DNA from: PVC group bacterium
GTDB taxonomy: Bacteria > Auribacterota > Erginobacteria > Erginobacterales > Erginobacteraceae
Reading direction: 5' to 3'
DNA: 35,623 nucleotides
Assembly (NCBI GenBank): GCA_003561965.1
Contig: PWXJ01000173.1
Coordinates: forward strand, 1-35,623
Numbering within the stretch: the stretch's first letter is position 1; every line of letters starts with the position of its first letter. The notes under the pieces are model-generated. The model made no database searches and was not told the origin of the DNA. It saw only the letters and a list, made by a program, of their open reading frames with translations. The position numbers and the translations under genes were made by a program. This document shows, piece after piece, positions 24,483 through 32,731 of this stretch.

Positions 24483-24501
24483 ATAGTCGCTTCGAGACTA
24501 T
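24483..24501. other. Hairpin in the gap between the GT2 and GT4 genes
   Basis: ATAGTC, loop GCTTCGA and GACTAT form a 6-bp stem followed by TATTT, an AT-rich tail. It sits in the 97-base gap and may be a weak terminator or a processing site. Confidence 0.3.
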
Positions 24502-24524
24502 TATTTCCGCGGGGAAAAAATGAA

Positions 24525-25721
24525 ATGAAGATCGGAATCAACGCCCTTTACCTCATCCCCGGCCGGGTCGGGGGGAGCGAGATCTACCTCCGCCGCCTGA
24601 TTTCCGCCCTGGCGAAGATCGACCGGGAGAACAGTTATGTCGTCTTCACCAACCGGGAGAACCGGGGGACCTTCGACCTGGGGGAAAATTTTCTCGAGCA
24701 TCACTGCCCGGTCCGGGGTTTGATCCGTCCCCACCGGATCGCCTGGGAGCAGCTGGTCCTTCCCTGGCGGATCCGCCAGCACCGGATTGACGTCCTCCAC
24801 TCCCCCGGATTCGTCGCTCCTCTCTTCTGCCCCTGTCACTCGGTGATTACCGTCCTCGACCTGATCTACCTCGAATTCCCCGAGACCTTCCCCTTCCTGG
24901 CCCGGCAGTGGATGCGGTTCCTGGTCCGGCATTCGGCCCGGCGGGCCCGGGCGGTCATCGCCCTCACCCGCTACTCCCAGGAGGAGATTCTCTGGGGTCT
25001 CGATGTTCCCTTCTGGAAAGCCCGGGCGATCTACCTCGGGGGAGGGGAGGACCGTCCCGGGCCCGCCGCCCCCGGAGAGGAGGAGGAGATCCTGGCCCGC
25101 TACGGGATCACCCCTCCCTATCTGCTGACCGTGGCCGCCTCCCACCCCCACAAGAACCTGGTCCGGCTCCTCGAGGCCTACTACCGGCTGGCAGAGAAGG
25201 ACCGGTACCAGCTGGGGATCGTCGGGGTCCGACATAACCGCTACGGCGCCCGGCTGCTCCGGACGGTCGAGCGGCTCGACCTCTCCTCCCGGGTCATCTT
25301 CACCGGCTGGGTTCCGGAGCGGGACAAGGAGATCATCTACGCCCGGGCCGCGATGACGGTATTCCCCTCTCTTCTCGAGGGATTCGGCCTCCCGGTTCTG
25401 GAGAGTATGCGTTACGGGGTCCCGGTCGCCTGTTCCGATCTCCCTTCCCTGGCCGAGGTGGCCGGGGAGGCGGCCTCTCTCTTCGACCCCTACTCTTCGG
25501 AGTCGATCGTCTCCGCCATCCGGTCCTGCCTCTTCGACCGTTCCCTCCGCGAGACGCTGGTCCGGAAAGGGAGGGCCCACGCCGCCCGGTTCACCTGGGA
25601 GGAGACCGCCCGGCGGACCCTGGAGGTTTACCGGGCGGCCGCCGCGGCCGGGGACCGGGACAAAGGAAAGTTGACAGAATGGGCCCGCCGGCGGAAAATC
25701 AGCCTCTCCGCCCCGCGGTAG
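24525..25721 (+). CDS. Family 4 (GT-B) glycosyltransferase
   Basis: A 398-residue GT-B enzyme. The N-terminal domain starts MKIGINALYLIPGRVGGSEI, where the GGSE loop contacts the acceptor or donor. HRIDVLHSPGFVAPLF and VITVLDLIYLEFPETFPFLA follow. The C-terminal donor domain has LLTVAASHPHKNLVRLLEAY, RVIFTGWVPERDKEIIYARA, and the EGFGLPVLE sequence, the E-x7-E motif of GT4 retaining enzymes. Mannosyltransferase-type GT4 proteins look like this, but the donor cannot be fixed. It is the last glycosyltransferase of the cluster, and the lipoprotein gene follows after 12-24 bases. Confidence 0.88.
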   Translation: MKIGINALYLIPGRVGGSEIYLRRLISALAKIDRENSYVVFTNRENRGTFDLGENFLEHHCPVRGLIRPHRIAWEQLVLPWRIRQHRIDVLHSPGFVAPLFCPCHSVITVLDLIYLEFPETFPFLARQWMRFLVRHSARRARAVIALTRYSQEEILWGLDVPFWKARAIYLGGGEDRPGPAAPGEEEEILARYGITPPYLLTVAASHPHKNLVRLLEAYYRLAEKDRYQLGIVGVRHNRYGARLLRTVERLDLSSRVIFTGWVPERDKEIIYARAAMTVFPSLLEGFGLPVLESMRYGVPVACSDLPSLAEVAGEAASLFDPYSSESIVSAIRSCLFDRSLRETLVRKGRAHAARFTWEETARRTLEVYRAAAAAGDRDKGKLTEWARRRKISLSAPR

Positions 25722-25745
25722 CCCCGGCGGCAGTTGAATACGGCT

Positions 25746-26732
25746 ATGAAAAAACTTACGGGTAAATCCGGCTTCCATATCGGGGTATTTATCTCCCTGG
25801 TTTTCCTGGCCGCTTGCGGCCGCCCGGCCCGTTTCGAGGACCGGCTCAAGGTGGTCGGGATCTTCCCGGACACCCGGGAGAACCCTCCGACCGCGGTCAT
25901 CCACCAGGCCCTCGACCGGGCCGACCGGGACCTGCTGATTACCTATGAAATCGTCGAGAACGTCCCTCCCCGGGAGATGGAGCGGGTGCTGCTCGATTAC
26001 GTGAACAAGGGCTACGACCTGATCTTCGGCGACGACCGGGGGGCGGAGGAGACGGTCCGGAGGGTGGCCCGGGACCACCCCGAGACGGCCTTCTGCTTCC
26101 ACTCCCGACTCGGGTCGGTCGAGCCGAATTTTTCCGTCTTCAGTTTCTGGATCCACGAGCCGGCCTATCTCTGCGGGCGGCTCGCCGCTCACCTCAGCGA
26201 ATCCGGCCGGGTCGGGGCGGTGGCCGGGGAATCCCCCCCCGCCCTCAACGCCGTCCTCAACGCTTTCCGGGCCGGCGCCCTCGCCGCCGATCCCTCGATC
26301 CGGGTGGAGGTGGTCCTGGCCGGCGCCGGGGGGGTTCAGGAAGCTGCCGGACGGCTGATCGAAGACGGGGCCGATTATATCTTCGCCGGTTCCCCGGAGG
26401 CGATCCCGGTCTGCCGGGGGAGGGGGGTCCCGGCTTTCGGGAACCTGAGGAACTGGTACTCACTCGCCCCCGACACGATGGTCTCGGGGGCGATCTGGGA
26501 CCTGGGCCCGACGGTCAAGAAGGTGGTCGAAGAAGTGAAAAAAGACAATTACCGGGCCCGGGACCTCAGGGAGTGGTCGATGATGGCCAAGGGCGGAGCC
26601 TACCTCGCCCCCTACCACGCCTTCGATACCCGGATCCCCTTTCCGGTCAAGGACGAGATCGACGATCTCCGCCGGCTGATCCTCTCCGGCCTCTACCGGG
26701 TGCCGGCCGACGAGTCCCTCCCCGCCCCCTAA
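25746..26732 (+). CDS. BMP-family lipoprotein (PnrA-like substrate-binding protein)
   Basis: The track starts at TTG 25734; ATG 25746 (MKKLTGKSGFH) gives a standard lipoprotein signal with basic N-region, FISLVFLAAC and lipobox Cys. I therefore prefer 25746, giving 328 residues. The mature part has a periplasmic-binding fold of the BMP/PnrA type: LKVVGIFPDTREN, ETAFCFHSRLGSVEPNFSVF, PAYLCGRLAAHLSESGRVGA and RLIEDGADYIFAGS. BMP proteins bind nucleosides or similar ligands for ABC import. No permease or ATPase gene is adjacent, so it is an orphan here. Proximity to the GT4 gene suggests co-transcription. Confidence 0.82.
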   Translation: MKKLTGKSGFHIGVFISLVFLAACGRPARFEDRLKVVGIFPDTRENPPTAVIHQALDRADRDLLITYEIVENVPPREMERVLLDYVNKGYDLIFGDDRGAEETVRRVARDHPETAFCFHSRLGSVEPNFSVFSFWIHEPAYLCGRLAAHLSESGRVGAVAGESPPALNAVLNAFRAGALAADPSIRVEVVLAGAGGVQEAAGRLIEDGADYIFAGSPEAIPVCRGRGVPAFGNLRNWYSLAPDTMVSGAIWDLGPTVKKVVEEVKKDNYRARDLREWSMMAKGGAYLAPYHAFDTRIPFPVKDEIDDLRRLILSGLYRVPADESLPAP

Positions 26733-26787
26733 TGATCCCTCCGGCCGGCCGCTCCCTGGCCGGGAAAACCGGGCCGGGAAAACCCGA

Positions 26788-26817
26788 TTGACGGAAGCTC
26801 GGCCTTTGTCTTAGTAT
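26788..26817 (+). promoter_or_regulatory. Promoter of the PALP-family gene
   Basis: TTGACG (26788-26793), an 18-base spacer and TAGTAT (26812-26817) lie 35 bases before the ATG at 26853, in the 120-base gap that ends the glycan cluster. An ATCAGGAG ribosome-binding site follows. This marks the start of a new transcription unit. Confidence 0.55.
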
Positions 26818-26852
26818 GTCCTTTCCATCCGTCGACAATCAGGAGAAACCCT

Positions 26853-28319
26853 ATGCGCGACCCCAACCAGGTACTGGAGAATACCGTCCGGAGGTGCCGG
26901 GAAAAGGACATCCTGATCCCGACCTTCGCCCAGATGGCCGACCCGGGGCTGATCCCGGAGAAGGTCAGGGAGGAGCTGAAAGGAATCGGCCTCTGGGATC
27001 TCCACCCCCGCAACCTCTTCCGGATCACCTGGAAGAACGAACCCCGCGACCGGGGGGGCGGCTTCGGGAAGGTGAATTACCTGGAGATCCCCCGGGAACT
27101 GACCGGCATCAAGGCCCGGCTGATAATGATCCTGGGCAAGTATTTCCCCACCGGGGCCCACAAGGTGGGGGCGGCCTTCGGCTGCCTGGTGCCCCGCCTG
27201 ATCAGCGGGGAATTCGACCCCACCACCCAGAAGGCGGTCTGGCCCTCGACTGGAAACTACTGCCGGGGCGGGGCTTACGACTCGGTTCTCCTCGGCTGCA
27301 CCCCGGTGGCCATCCTCCCCGAGGAGATGTCGAAGGAGCGCTTCGAGTGGCTCAAGGAGGTCGGCTCGGAGATCTACGCCACCGCCGGCTGCGAGAGCAA
27401 CGTCAAGGAAATCTACGACAAGTGCTGGGAGCTGAAACGGCAGTTCGGGGACCGGGTGGTCGTCCTCAACCAGTTCGACGAGATCGGCAACCCCACCTGG
27501 CACTTCAACATCCCCGGCCGGGCCCTCGAGGAAGTCTTCAACCTGGAGAGACGCGAGGGAGAGAGGCTCTCCGCGGTCTGCCTGACCCAGGGGTCGGCGG
27601 GGACCCTGGCCGCCGCCGATTACCTCAAGGAGGTCTTCCCCGGGGTGAAATTGACGGTCGGGGAAGCGCTCCAGTGCCCGACCCTCCTCTACAACGGTTT
27701 CGGCGGGCACCGGATCGAGGGGATCGGCGACAAGCACGTCCCCTGGGTTCACAACCTCCGGCAGACCGACCTGGTCGCCGCCATCGACGACAACGCCTGC
27801 GTCGCCCTGGCCCGGCTCTTCAACGAACCCGCCGGGAAGAACTTCCTCAAGGGGATCGGGGTCCCGGGGGAAGCGGTTGACCGCCTGGACCTGCTCGGGA
27901 TCTCCTCGATCGCCAACCTTCTCTCGGCGATCAAGACCGCCCGCTATTTCGAATATGACGAGAATGATATATTGATGTCGATCGCCACCGACTCGATGGA
28001 ACTCTACGGCTCGCGGATCGAGGAATACCGGGAGCAGAGCGGCGAATACACCGACACCCGGGCCGCGGTCGATTACAACAGGTACATCGCCGATCTGGGG
28101 ATCGATTATATGCTCGAGACCTCTTATTACGACCGCAAACGGATGCACAACTTGAAGTACTTCACCTGGATCGAGCAACAGGGGCGGGAACTGGAAGATC
28201 TCAACGCCCAGTGGTACGACGCCGCCTGGTGGACCGATCAATTCCGCTCCACCGCGGAGCTGGACGAAAAAATCACCGAGTTCAACGCGAAAACGGGGCT
28301 GCTCCGGAAGTACGGCTGA
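26853..28319 (+). CDS. PLP-dependent PALP-fold (tryptophan synthase beta / cysteine synthase superfamily) enzyme
   Basis: A 488-residue protein. PTGAHKVGAAFG (Lys104) is the likely PLP-lysine site, in the S/T-x-K-x-R/x-A style of type II PLP enzymes. WPSTGNYCRGGAYDSVLLG is the Asn-containing substrate and phosphate loop. VCLTQGSAGTLAAADYLKE supplies a Gly-rich phosphate-binding stretch. It is longer than typical cysteine synthases, with a C-terminal helical extension (about 390-488, DYMLETSYYDRKRMHNLKY). I recall similar uncharacterised pyridoxal-phosphate-dependent proteins of about 470-490 residues, but cannot assign the reaction. Its neighbours are a small unknown and the glycine-cleavage genes, so an amino-acid lyase or synthase is plausible. 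Confidence 0.8.
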   Translation: MRDPNQVLENTVRRCREKDILIPTFAQMADPGLIPEKVREELKGIGLWDLHPRNLFRITWKNEPRDRGGGFGKVNYLEIPRELTGIKARLIMILGKYFPTGAHKVGAAFGCLVPRLISGEFDPTTQKAVWPSTGNYCRGGAYDSVLLGCTPVAILPEEMSKERFEWLKEVGSEIYATAGCESNVKEIYDKCWELKRQFGDRVVVLNQFDEIGNPTWHFNIPGRALEEVFNLERREGERLSAVCLTQGSAGTLAAADYLKEVFPGVKLTVGEALQCPTLLYNGFGGHRIEGIGDKHVPWVHNLRQTDLVAAIDDNACVALARLFNEPAGKNFLKGIGVPGEAVDRLDLLGISSIANLLSAIKTARYFEYDENDILMSIATDSMELYGSRIEEYREQSGEYTDTRAAVDYNRYIADLGIDYMLETSYYDRKRMHNLKYFTWIEQQGRELEDLNAQWYDAAWWTDQFRSTAELDEKITEFNAKTGLLRKYG

Positions 28320-28391
28320 ACCGGGGGAGGGAAGTGGAACCTGCCCGGGAGTGATTTCGGGGAGAGTTATTTTCACCGGAGATCAAGGAAT

Positions 28392-28682
28392 ATGATTGCT
28401 ACGAAAGTCAAGGAAGGCTATAAACTGGAAAGTCCGACCATCGACGGGGTCTTTGTGGTCAAGATGACCCTGAACGATACCGGGGAAGAGAGTATCGAAA
28501 TCTGTTCCGGCCGGGCCGGGGTCTGTTTCCCGGTCCAGAAACTCGAGCCGGGAACGATTGAAAAGGCCGTCGGCCCCAAGCGCTGGCGGTTCTTCCAGAA
28601 ACTGAAGAAGGAGGGTGTCGACCGGATGTTCCTCGACCCCCAGAAAGACGGGCGCCGGGCCCCGGCCACCCGGAGCTGGTAG
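28392..28682 (+). CDS. Hypothetical 96-aa protein between PALP enzyme and gcvH
   Basis: A 96-residue soluble protein with AAGGA before the ATG. The N-terminal half looks beta-stranded (KLESPTIDGVFVVKMTLNDT, ESIEICSGRAGVCFPVQKLE). The C-terminal half is basic and helical (KRWRFFQKLKKEGVDRMFLD). Two cysteines occur, without a metal motif. I do not recognise the family. It is 72 bases after the PALP gene and 78 bases before gcvH, all on one strand. The gap after it contains CCCGA...TCGGG, a short possible stem. Confidence 0.6.
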   Translation: MIATKVKEGYKLESPTIDGVFVVKMTLNDTGEESIEICSGRAGVCFPVQKLEPGTIEKAVGPKRWRFFQKLKKEGVDRMFLDPQKDGRRAPATRSW

Positions 28683-28760
28683 CCCCGACCCGACCCCGGT
28701 TCGGGCTGCCGCCGTTTGGTTACACCAGCTCAGAAATAATCAAAACCAAGGAGAGAGAAT

Positions 28761-29144
28761 ATGTCGCCCGAGGACCTGCTCTTCACCCGCGAGCACGAAT
28801 GGATCGAGTCCGGAAAGTCCCCGGCCCGGTTCGGGATCACCGACTACGCCCAGGGTGAGCTGACTGACGTGGTTTACGTCGAACTCCCCGAGGAAAACGC
28901 CGAGGTCAGCCGGGGCGATGTGGTCGGGACCCTGGAGTCGGTCAAGGCCACCTCCGACTTTTACGCCCCGGCCGACGGAAAGATCACGGCGGTTAATTCG
29001 GAACTCGAGGACAGCCCGGAGAAGGTCAACCAGGACCCTTACGGGGAGGGATGGCTTTACGAGATCGAGATCGCCGACCCCGGCCAGCTCGCCGGGCTGA
29101 TGGATTACCCGGCCTACCGGAAGTACCTCGAAACCGGCGAATAG
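28761..29144 (+). CDS. gcvH: Glycine cleavage system H protein
   Basis: A 127-residue lipoyl-domain protein, full length for the family. The lipoylation site is Lys62 in GDVVGTLESVKATSDFYAP. HEWIE near the start and GITDYAQGELTDVVYVELPE are standard GcvH motifs. H protein carries the aminomethyl group from P protein to T protein on its lipoyl arm. An AAGGAGAGAGAAT site precedes the ATG. It is 2 bases before gcvPA. No gcvT is in the window, so the T protein must be encoded elsewhere or be absent. Confidence 0.95.
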   Translation: MSPEDLLFTREHEWIESGKSPARFGITDYAQGELTDVVYVELPEENAEVSRGDVVGTLESVKATSDFYAPADGKITAVNSELEDSPEKVNQDPYGEGWLYEIEIADPGQLAGLMDYPAYRKYLETGE

Positions 29145-29146
29145 CG

Positions 29147-30490
29147 ATGCGGTTCATCCCCAACACCGCCCCGATCCGCCGGGAGATGCTGGAGGCGATC
29201 GGGGTCTCCGACTTCGAGGAACTGATCGCCGCCATCCCCGGGGGCGTCCGCTTCCGGGGTGAACTCGAGATCCCCGGCCCCCTCTCGGAGTCCGAACTGC
29301 TGGAGCGGGTCTCCGCCCTGGCCTCCCGCAACCGGGACCTGGCCGGGTTCAAGCCCCTGGTCGGGGCCGGGGCCTACCGCCATTTCGTCTCGCGGGTGGT
29401 TTCCGCCCTGCTCTCCCGGGAGGAGTTCTACACCGCCTACACCCCCTACCAGCCGGAGTTGAGCCAGGGAACCCTCCAGGCGGTCTTCGAGTACCAGTCC
29501 TTCCTCGCCCGCCTGACCGGGATGGAGGTGGTCATCCCCTCGATCTACGACGGGGCCTCGGCCGCCGCCGAGGCGGTGCTGATGGCCCTGCGGCTGTCGA
29601 AGAAGAACCGGGTCCTGGTCTCCGCCGCCCTCCACCCCCACTACCGTTCGACGATCGAGACCTACACCGCCCCCCACCGGACCGAACTGGTCGAGATTCC
29701 CTGTTCCGGGGGTCTGACCGACCGGGCCCGGCTGGAAGAGGCCCTCGGCGAAGAGACGGCGGCGGTGGTGGTCCAGTCGCCCAACTTCTTCGGAGCGGTC
29801 GAGTCGGTGGACGAACTGGCGGCCCCGGCCCGCGATCATCCGGCGCTTTTCATCCAGGCGGTGGCCGAGTCGCTATCCCTGGGGCTGCTCCGGGCCCCCG
29901 GGGAGATGGGGGTCGACATCCTGGCCGGGGAGGCCCAGTCGCTGGGGATGGAACTCAACTTCGGCGGCCCCTACAACGGCTACCTGGGCGCCCGGAAGAA
30001 ATACCTCCGCCAGCTCCCGGGCCGGATCGTCGGGGAGACCGAAGACCGGGACGGAAAGCGCTGCTTCGTGATGACCGCCCGGGCCCGGGAGCAGGATATC
30101 CGCCGGGAGAAGGCCACCTCCTGCATCTGCACCAACCACGGGCTCCACATCCTCGCCTCCGCCATCCACCTGGCTCTGCTGGGGACCGAGGGGCTCTACC
30201 GGACCGCCCTGGTCAACACCCGGGCCGCCCACTACCTGGAAGAGAAACTGGTCGGGACGGGGAAGTTCGAGCGGGTCTTCGACTGCCCCTTCTTCAACGA
30301 GTTCACGCTCCGGTCCCTGGCCCCGATGGACGAGGTCAGGAAAAAGCTTCTGGACGGAGGATTCATTCCCCCCCTCGGACTCGGTTCCTATCTCGGGGAG
30401 GAGGAACTGGCCGGCACCGCCCTCTTCGCCGTCACCGAGATCTTCTCCCGCGCCGACCTCGACCGGGTGACCGAACTTCTCGGAAAATAA
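29147..30490 (+). CDS. gcvPA: Glycine dehydrogenase (P protein) subunit 1
   Basis: The track begins at 29051, overlapping gcvH in another frame. ATG 29147, two bases after the gcvH TAG, starts MRFIPNTAPIRREMLEAIGV, the normal N-terminus. The 447-residue length matches GcvPA. Visible blocks are YTAYTPYQPELSQGTLQAVF, SIYDGASAAAEAVLMALRLS, GEAQSLGMELNFGGPYNGYL and RIVGETEDRDGKRCFVMTAR, then KATSCICTNHGL. It forms a heterodimer or tetramer with GcvPB. Together they decarboxylate glycine with PLP and pass aminomethyl to GcvH. The two-subunit P protein is common in Firmicutes, thermophiles and many candidate phyla. Confidence 0.95.
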   Translation: MRFIPNTAPIRREMLEAIGVSDFEELIAAIPGGVRFRGELEIPGPLSESELLERVSALASRNRDLAGFKPLVGAGAYRHFVSRVVSALLSREEFYTAYTPYQPELSQGTLQAVFEYQSFLARLTGMEVVIPSIYDGASAAAEAVLMALRLSKKNRVLVSAALHPHYRSTIETYTAPHRTELVEIPCSGGLTDRARLEEALGEETAAVVVQSPNFFGAVESVDELAAPARDHPALFIQAVAESLSLGLLRAPGEMGVDILAGEAQSLGMELNFGGPYNGYLGARKKYLRQLPGRIVGETEDRDGKRCFVMTARAREQDIRREKATSCICTNHGLHILASAIHLALLGTEGLYRTALVNTRAAHYLEEKLVGTGKFERVFDCPFFNEFTLRSLAPMDEVRKKLLDGGFIPPLGLGSYLGEEELAGTALFAVTEIFSRADLDRVTELLGK

Positions 30491-30505
30491 TCGCGGATTA
30501 TACGG

Positions 30506-31975
30506 ATGAAACTTATCTTTGAAAAATCCCATCCCGGCCGGGAGGGCTACTCCCTTCCCGCCGACGGGTTCGAGGAGATTCCCCTCGATCGCTGTATCCC
30601 GGAGGAGCTGAGGGGGAAGAAGCGGGAACTGGTCGAGGTCTCCGAGGTCGAGGTGGTCCGCCACTACACCCGGTTGAGCAAGCTCAACTACGGGATCGAG
30701 GACGGCCTCTACCCGCTGGGATCCTGCACGATGAAGTACAACCCCAAGGTCGGCGAATACCTGGCCGGCCTGGAGCGGTTCGTCCACGCCCACCCCTTCT
30801 CCCCCCCCGAACTGGTCCAGGGGACGCTGGAGCTGATTTACGAACTCGGTGAGCTGTTGGGTCGGATCACCGGGATGGAGGCCTACACCCTGGCCCCGGC
30901 CGCCGGGGCCCACGGCGAGCTGGCCGGGGTCCTGATCATCCGGAAGTACTTCGAGGACCGGGGAGAGGAGCGGACCAGGATGCTGGTCCCCGACTCCGCC
31001 CACGGGACCAACCCCGCCTCCTCGGCGATGGCCGGCTACCGGGTCGTCGAGCTGAAGTCGAACGATCAGGGCACCATCGACCTCGGGGAACTTGAGAAGG
31101 CGATGGACTCCGGGACCGCCGGACTGATGCTGACCAACCCGAACACCGCCGGGATGTTCGACCCCCGGATCGACCGGATCGCCGAGATCGTCCACGGCCG
31201 GGGCGGCCTGCTCTACTACGACGGGGCCAACCTCAACGCCACCCTGGGCATCCTCCGGCCCGGGGACTGCGGCTTCGACGTCGTCCACCTCAACCTCCAC
31301 AAGACCTTCGGCACCCCCCACGGCGGGGGGGGGCCCGGGGCCGGACCGGTCGGGGTCAAGGAGTTTCTCCGGCCCTACCTCCCCTCGCCGGTGGTGGAAT
31401 TCGACGGGGAGAAGTACCGTCTCCGGGACCCGGGGGAGAAGTCGATCGGGATGATCCGGTCCTTCGTCGCCAACTTCTCCGTTTTGGTCAAGGCCTACGC
31501 CTGGATCCTCTCCCTCGGCCCGGGGGGGCTCCGGGAGGCCGCCGAGGCCGCGGTGGTCAACGCCAACTACCTGCTGGCGAAATTAAAGGACTACTACCGC
31601 CCCTCCTACGGGGGTTTCTGCGCCCACGAGTGCGTGCTCACCGGCCGGGATTTCAAGAAGCACGGGATCAAAACCCTGGATATCGCCAAGCGGCTGATGG
31701 ACTACGGCTACCACCCCCCGACCATCTACTTCCCCCACTTCAAGCCTTACGCCGAGGAGACGCTGATGGTCGAGCCCCCGGAGTCGGAGGGGAGGGAGGT
31801 GATCGACGACTTCATCGCGGCGATGATCAAGATCGCCGCCGAGGCCGAGAAGGATCCCGATCTTCTCCTCGAGGCGCCCGGCGCCACCCCGATCCGCCGG
31901 ACCGACGACGTCCTGGCCGTCCGCCGCCCGGTCCTCCATTACGACGACGAATTGAAGCTGAAGGAAGAAGGTTAG
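30506..31975 (+). CDS. gcvPB: Glycine dehydrogenase (P protein) subunit 2
   Basis: A 489-residue protein, full length. PLP-binding Lys266 is in HLNLHKTFGTPHGGGGPGAG. SKLNYGIEDGLYPLGSCTMK, APAAGAHGELAGVLIIRKYF and MLVPDSAHGTNPASSAMAGY are canonical GcvPB blocks. It completes the catalytic P protein with GcvPA. It starts 15 bases after gcvPA and ends 6 bases before the small methyltransferase gene, so all are probably one transcript from near 28.7 kb or from the PALP promoter. Nothing is unusual in the sequence. Confidence 0.95.
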   Translation: MKLIFEKSHPGREGYSLPADGFEEIPLDRCIPEELRGKKRELVEVSEVEVVRHYTRLSKLNYGIEDGLYPLGSCTMKYNPKVGEYLAGLERFVHAHPFSPPELVQGTLELIYELGELLGRITGMEAYTLAPAAGAHGELAGVLIIRKYFEDRGEERTRMLVPDSAHGTNPASSAMAGYRVVELKSNDQGTIDLGELEKAMDSGTAGLMLTNPNTAGMFDPRIDRIAEIVHGRGGLLYYDGANLNATLGILRPGDCGFDVVHLNLHKTFGTPHGGGGPGAGPVGVKEFLRPYLPSPVVEFDGEKYRLRDPGEKSIGMIRSFVANFSVLVKAYAWILSLGPGGLREAAEAAVVNANYLLAKLKDYYRPSYGGFCAHECVLTGRDFKKHGIKTLDIAKRLMDYGYHPPTIYFPHFKPYAEETLMVEPPESEGREVIDDFIAAMIKIAAEAEKDPDLLLEAPGATPIRRTDDVLAVRRPVLHYDDELKLKEEG

Positions 31976-31981
31976 AGACGG

Positions 31982-32599
31982 ATGGCCGCCGACCTCCCCG
32001 ATCGGGAACACCCCGACCGGGTCCGCTGGAACCGGAGATACCGCGAGCGGGAAGAACGGGACCGCGCCCGGCCGCCCTCCCGCTGGCTGACCTCCCACCG
32101 CCGGCTCCTCCTTAAGCTCCCGAAAGGCCCCGCCTTCGACCTGGCCTGCGGGACCGGCCGGAATTCCCTCTACCTGGCCCGGCTGGGGTTCGAGGTCGAG
32201 GCGGTCGATATCTCCGATGTCGCCGTCGATCGCCTGCGTACCCGGGCCGCCCGCCGGAAGTTGCCGATCCGGGCCCGGGTGCTGAACCTGGAGAACGCCG
32301 GTCTTCCCCGGGGCCGATACCGGGTGATCGTCAACGTCAACTATCTGGAGCGGAAGCTCTTTCCGGCCATTCAGGCCGCCCTCCGCCCCGGGGGCCTGCT
32401 CTTCTTCGTCTCCTTTCTCAAGGGTCCTTCGGCCCCCCTCCGGGGGAGGCTCAACCCCGACTACCTCCTCGACCCCGGCGAACTTCTCCGGGCCTTCCCC
32501 GCCCTGGAGATTCTTGAGTACCGGGAAGGAACCGCCGAAGCCCCCGCCCCGCCGGGAAAGCCGCGCTCCGCCTTTCTCCTGGCCCGGAAAAATAAGTAG
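31982..32599 (+). CDS. Class I methyltransferase (TehB-like), end of gcv operon
   Basis: A 205-residue protein starting 6 bases after gcvPB. A highly charged N-terminus (HPDRVRWNRRYREREERDRA) precedes FDLACGTGRNSLYLARLGFE, SAM motif I, and VEAVDISDVAVDRLRTRAAR, motif II. YRVIVNVNYLERKLFPAIQA and LRPGGLLFFVSFL follow. The shape and length fit the small TehB/thiopurine-type methyltransferase group; substrate unknown. Co-location with a one-carbon gene set may be coincidence. The gene is followed by a terminator serving the convergent MBL gene. Confidence 0.78.
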   Translation: MAADLPDREHPDRVRWNRRYREREERDRARPPSRWLTSHRRLLLKLPKGPAFDLACGTGRNSLYLARLGFEVEAVDISDVAVDRLRTRAARRKLPIRARVLNLENAGLPRGRYRVIVNVNYLERKLFPAIQAALRPGGLLFFVSFLKGPSAPLRGRLNPDYLLDPGELLRAFPALEILEYREGTAEAPAPPGKPRSAFLLARKNK

Positions 32600-32625
32600 C
32601 GCGTTCCCGTCCGGGCCGTTCTCGG

Positions 32626-32660
32626 AAAAAAATTCCCCCTCCCCGGCGGGGAGAGGGAAT
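32626..32660 (-). terminator. Rho-independent terminator of the MBL gene
   Basis: On the minus strand ATTCCC-T-CTCCCC, loop GCC and GGGGAG-G-GGGAAT form a long stem with one mismatch, followed directly by a run of seven T. It lies about 72 bases past the MBL stop. The same hairpin on the plus strand could also slow transcription from the gcv side. Confidence 0.75.
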
Positions 32661-32731
32661 CAAGGGCGAGGGAAGAGGTTCAGCGCGGGCCGGGTTGGCC
32701 GTCGGTCCGGCCCGGGGCGTTGGCGCCCGGT

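Noticed and set aside
28683-28760. Glycine riboswitch before gcvH
   Set aside because: The gap is only 78 bases and I see no aptamer core; only a short CCCGA/TCGGG stem.
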